Shown piece by piece: positions 13,966 to 14,769 of a DNA stretch of 14,769 nucleotides (the first letter of the stretch is position 1; every line of letters begins with the position of its first letter). The DNA is from JBFMDN01 sp040753915 (GTDB lineage Bacteria; Desulfobacterota; Desulfomonilia; Desulfomonilales; Desulfomonilaceae). The notes below the pieces were generated by a model, which was given only the letters and a program-made list of their open reading frames with translations, was not told the DNA's origin and ran no database searches. The stretch is from assembly GCA_040753915.1 (NCBI GenBank), contig JBFMDN010000099.1, forward strand, positions 1 through 14,769. The letters are read 5' to 3'. A program made the position numbers and the translations under genes.

Positions 13966-13996
13966 CTCATGCGACGGTCTGCGACCAACGCATGAG
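13966..13996. other. Compound stem-loop upstream of the kor promoter
   Basis: CTCATGCG (13966-13973) pairs with CGCATGAG (13989-13996), and inside it GGTC (13976-13979) pairs with GACC (13983-13986) across a small internal loop. A further GGGTC/GACCC hairpin lies at 13942-13956. There is no proper T-run on the side expected for the transposase transcript. It may be a terminator relic, an insertion-sequence edge feature or an unrelated palindrome. Confidence 0.35.
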
Positions 13997-14137
13997 CTTA
14001 ATTTTGGATCGCGTGGCAGGCCGCCGGTAAATGCATCTCTTTCCCCCCTTGCACGAGCGTGTTCCTGAACGAGCTATCCGCCCGGGCTCGCCTCAGCCCA
14101 CTCCAAGCGCCACTCTCCCTTCCTTCTGTGGCACGCG

Positions 14138-14769
14138 TCAGCCCGATAGGCAAGAACAAAGCATCCTCCTTCGTGCTTCAAAAAGTCTCTCGTTCGACGG
14201 GTGCTCCCCTGCCAGTCGAACAAAAAGCCCCATGCCGCGCTTAAACACACGGCCGTCCAGGTTGATCAGCCCGAAGCGTATCGCCTTGATGCGGCGATTC
14301 ACCCAACCCTACCCCAGTACCTGGCGCTTCATGGCCGCATTCAGGTTGAACGCAAGAATCATTATCTGCCACCAGGCAGCATTGGCTCCGAACAATCCTG
14401 AAGGAAGCTTTCCACCGGCCAGGTCCGACTTGATGATCGAATGCGCTTGTTCACTCTTGCCACAGCGGTCTCGATACCACCAGATAAGCTCGTCTGCCGG
14501 CACCTCACGGTTGGTCACAATATCCGTCACCTTATACCTGAGCGCCCCCAAACCCATGGTGGGAAGAGGAAGGGCGAATTGATCCTCCATGCCACAAAGT
14601 GCCTGCTGCTCAAGCGGCTCACGTATCGCCACATGGCGATGAGTCGGCCCGTGCTTCTTGTGGCCCACCCAATTGGGCACAAAACACACCTCGGCCCACT
14701 CCTGGCTCGTCTCCACCGGCTTGCCGTCAACCATCCTGAAAAGACGATGCCACTCACTCTCGCGCACCG
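14138..14769 (-). pseudogene. IS1380-like transposase, partial, with in-frame stop
   Basis: The minus-strand frame enters from beyond the right edge and encodes a DDE-type transposase C-terminal region. The segment WWYRDRCGKSEQAHSIIKSD, followed by LAGGKLPSGLFGANAAWWQ and FNLNAAMKR, resembles the YREK-like helix and later helices of IS1380-family enzymes. The frame is broken by TAG at 14309-14311. Past it the same frame continues with WVNRRIKAIRFGLINLDGRV and FVRLAGEHPSNERLFEARRR, typical of the IS1380 C-terminus, to a TGA at 14138-14140. So a point mutation to TAG has probably truncated the last 56 residues. The 5' part lies outside the window. Terminal inverted repeats and target duplications could not be placed. 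Confidence 0.75.

Noticed and set aside
14031..14582. A 183-residue plus-strand open frame at the right end
   Set aside because: It is antisense to the transposase frame, whose protein matches the IS1380 type on the minus strand.
1..14769. CRISPR arrays, tRNA or rRNA genes
   Set aside because: No regularly spaced direct repeats, no cloverleaf with a conserved TPsiC arm and no rRNA-like segments were seen on either strand.

Overview
The window looks like chromosome of an anaerobic, ferredoxin-based bacterium. The closest guess is a sulfate-reducing or syntrophic member of the former Deltaproteobacteria (Desulfobacterota). This rests on gene content only: a 2-oxoacid:ferredoxin oxidoreductase, a bacterial-style HdrA-MvhD fusion with HdrB and HdrC, and palindromic REP-like repeats. 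No marker gene fixes the taxonomy. Almost every gene lies on the minus strand.

Layout. Positions 1-731 have no convincing complete gene. They hold a possible 3' gene tail and several palindromic repeats, including two copies of a two-hairpin element in inverted orientation. Positions 732-3699 are a minus-strand unit transcribed as a TetR-family regulator, then an amidohydrolase, then a saccharopine dehydrogenase-like oxidoreductase. A near-identical operator-like site lies upstream of both the regulator and the amidohydrolase. Positions 3700-4355 are intergenic, with a REP-like hairpin, an extended -10 promoter and a weak terminator that may define a small RNA or leader. A small three-helix membrane protein (plus strand) then converges on a rhomboid protease.

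Positions 5534-13834 form one long minus-strand electron-transfer locus. In transcription order it runs korD (ferredoxin), korA, korB, korC, hdrA-mvhD, hdrC, hdrB and an Mrp/NBP35 ATPase. A near-consensus sigma-70 promoter lies at 13873-13900, just upstream of korD. korB/korC and hdrA/hdrC overlap by four bases. The korD-korA and korA-korB gaps are about 200 nt each and rich in hairpins. The likely job is oxidative decarboxylation of a 2-oxoacid by KorABCD, giving reduced ferredoxin and an acyl-CoA. HdrABC would exchange those electrons by flavin-based bifurcation or confurcation with a disulfide-type acceptor and with a partner docking at MvhD. No hydrogenase or formate dehydrogenase is encoded here, so the MvhD partner is unknown.

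The window ends inside an IS1380-like transposase on the minus strand, whose reading frame carries an in-frame TAG before its normal C-terminal segment. The most novel elements are the Kor-Hdr coupling, the hairpin-rich spacers and leader of the kor genes, the paired TetR sites and the composite two-hairpin repeats. No tRNA, rRNA or CRISPR array was seen.
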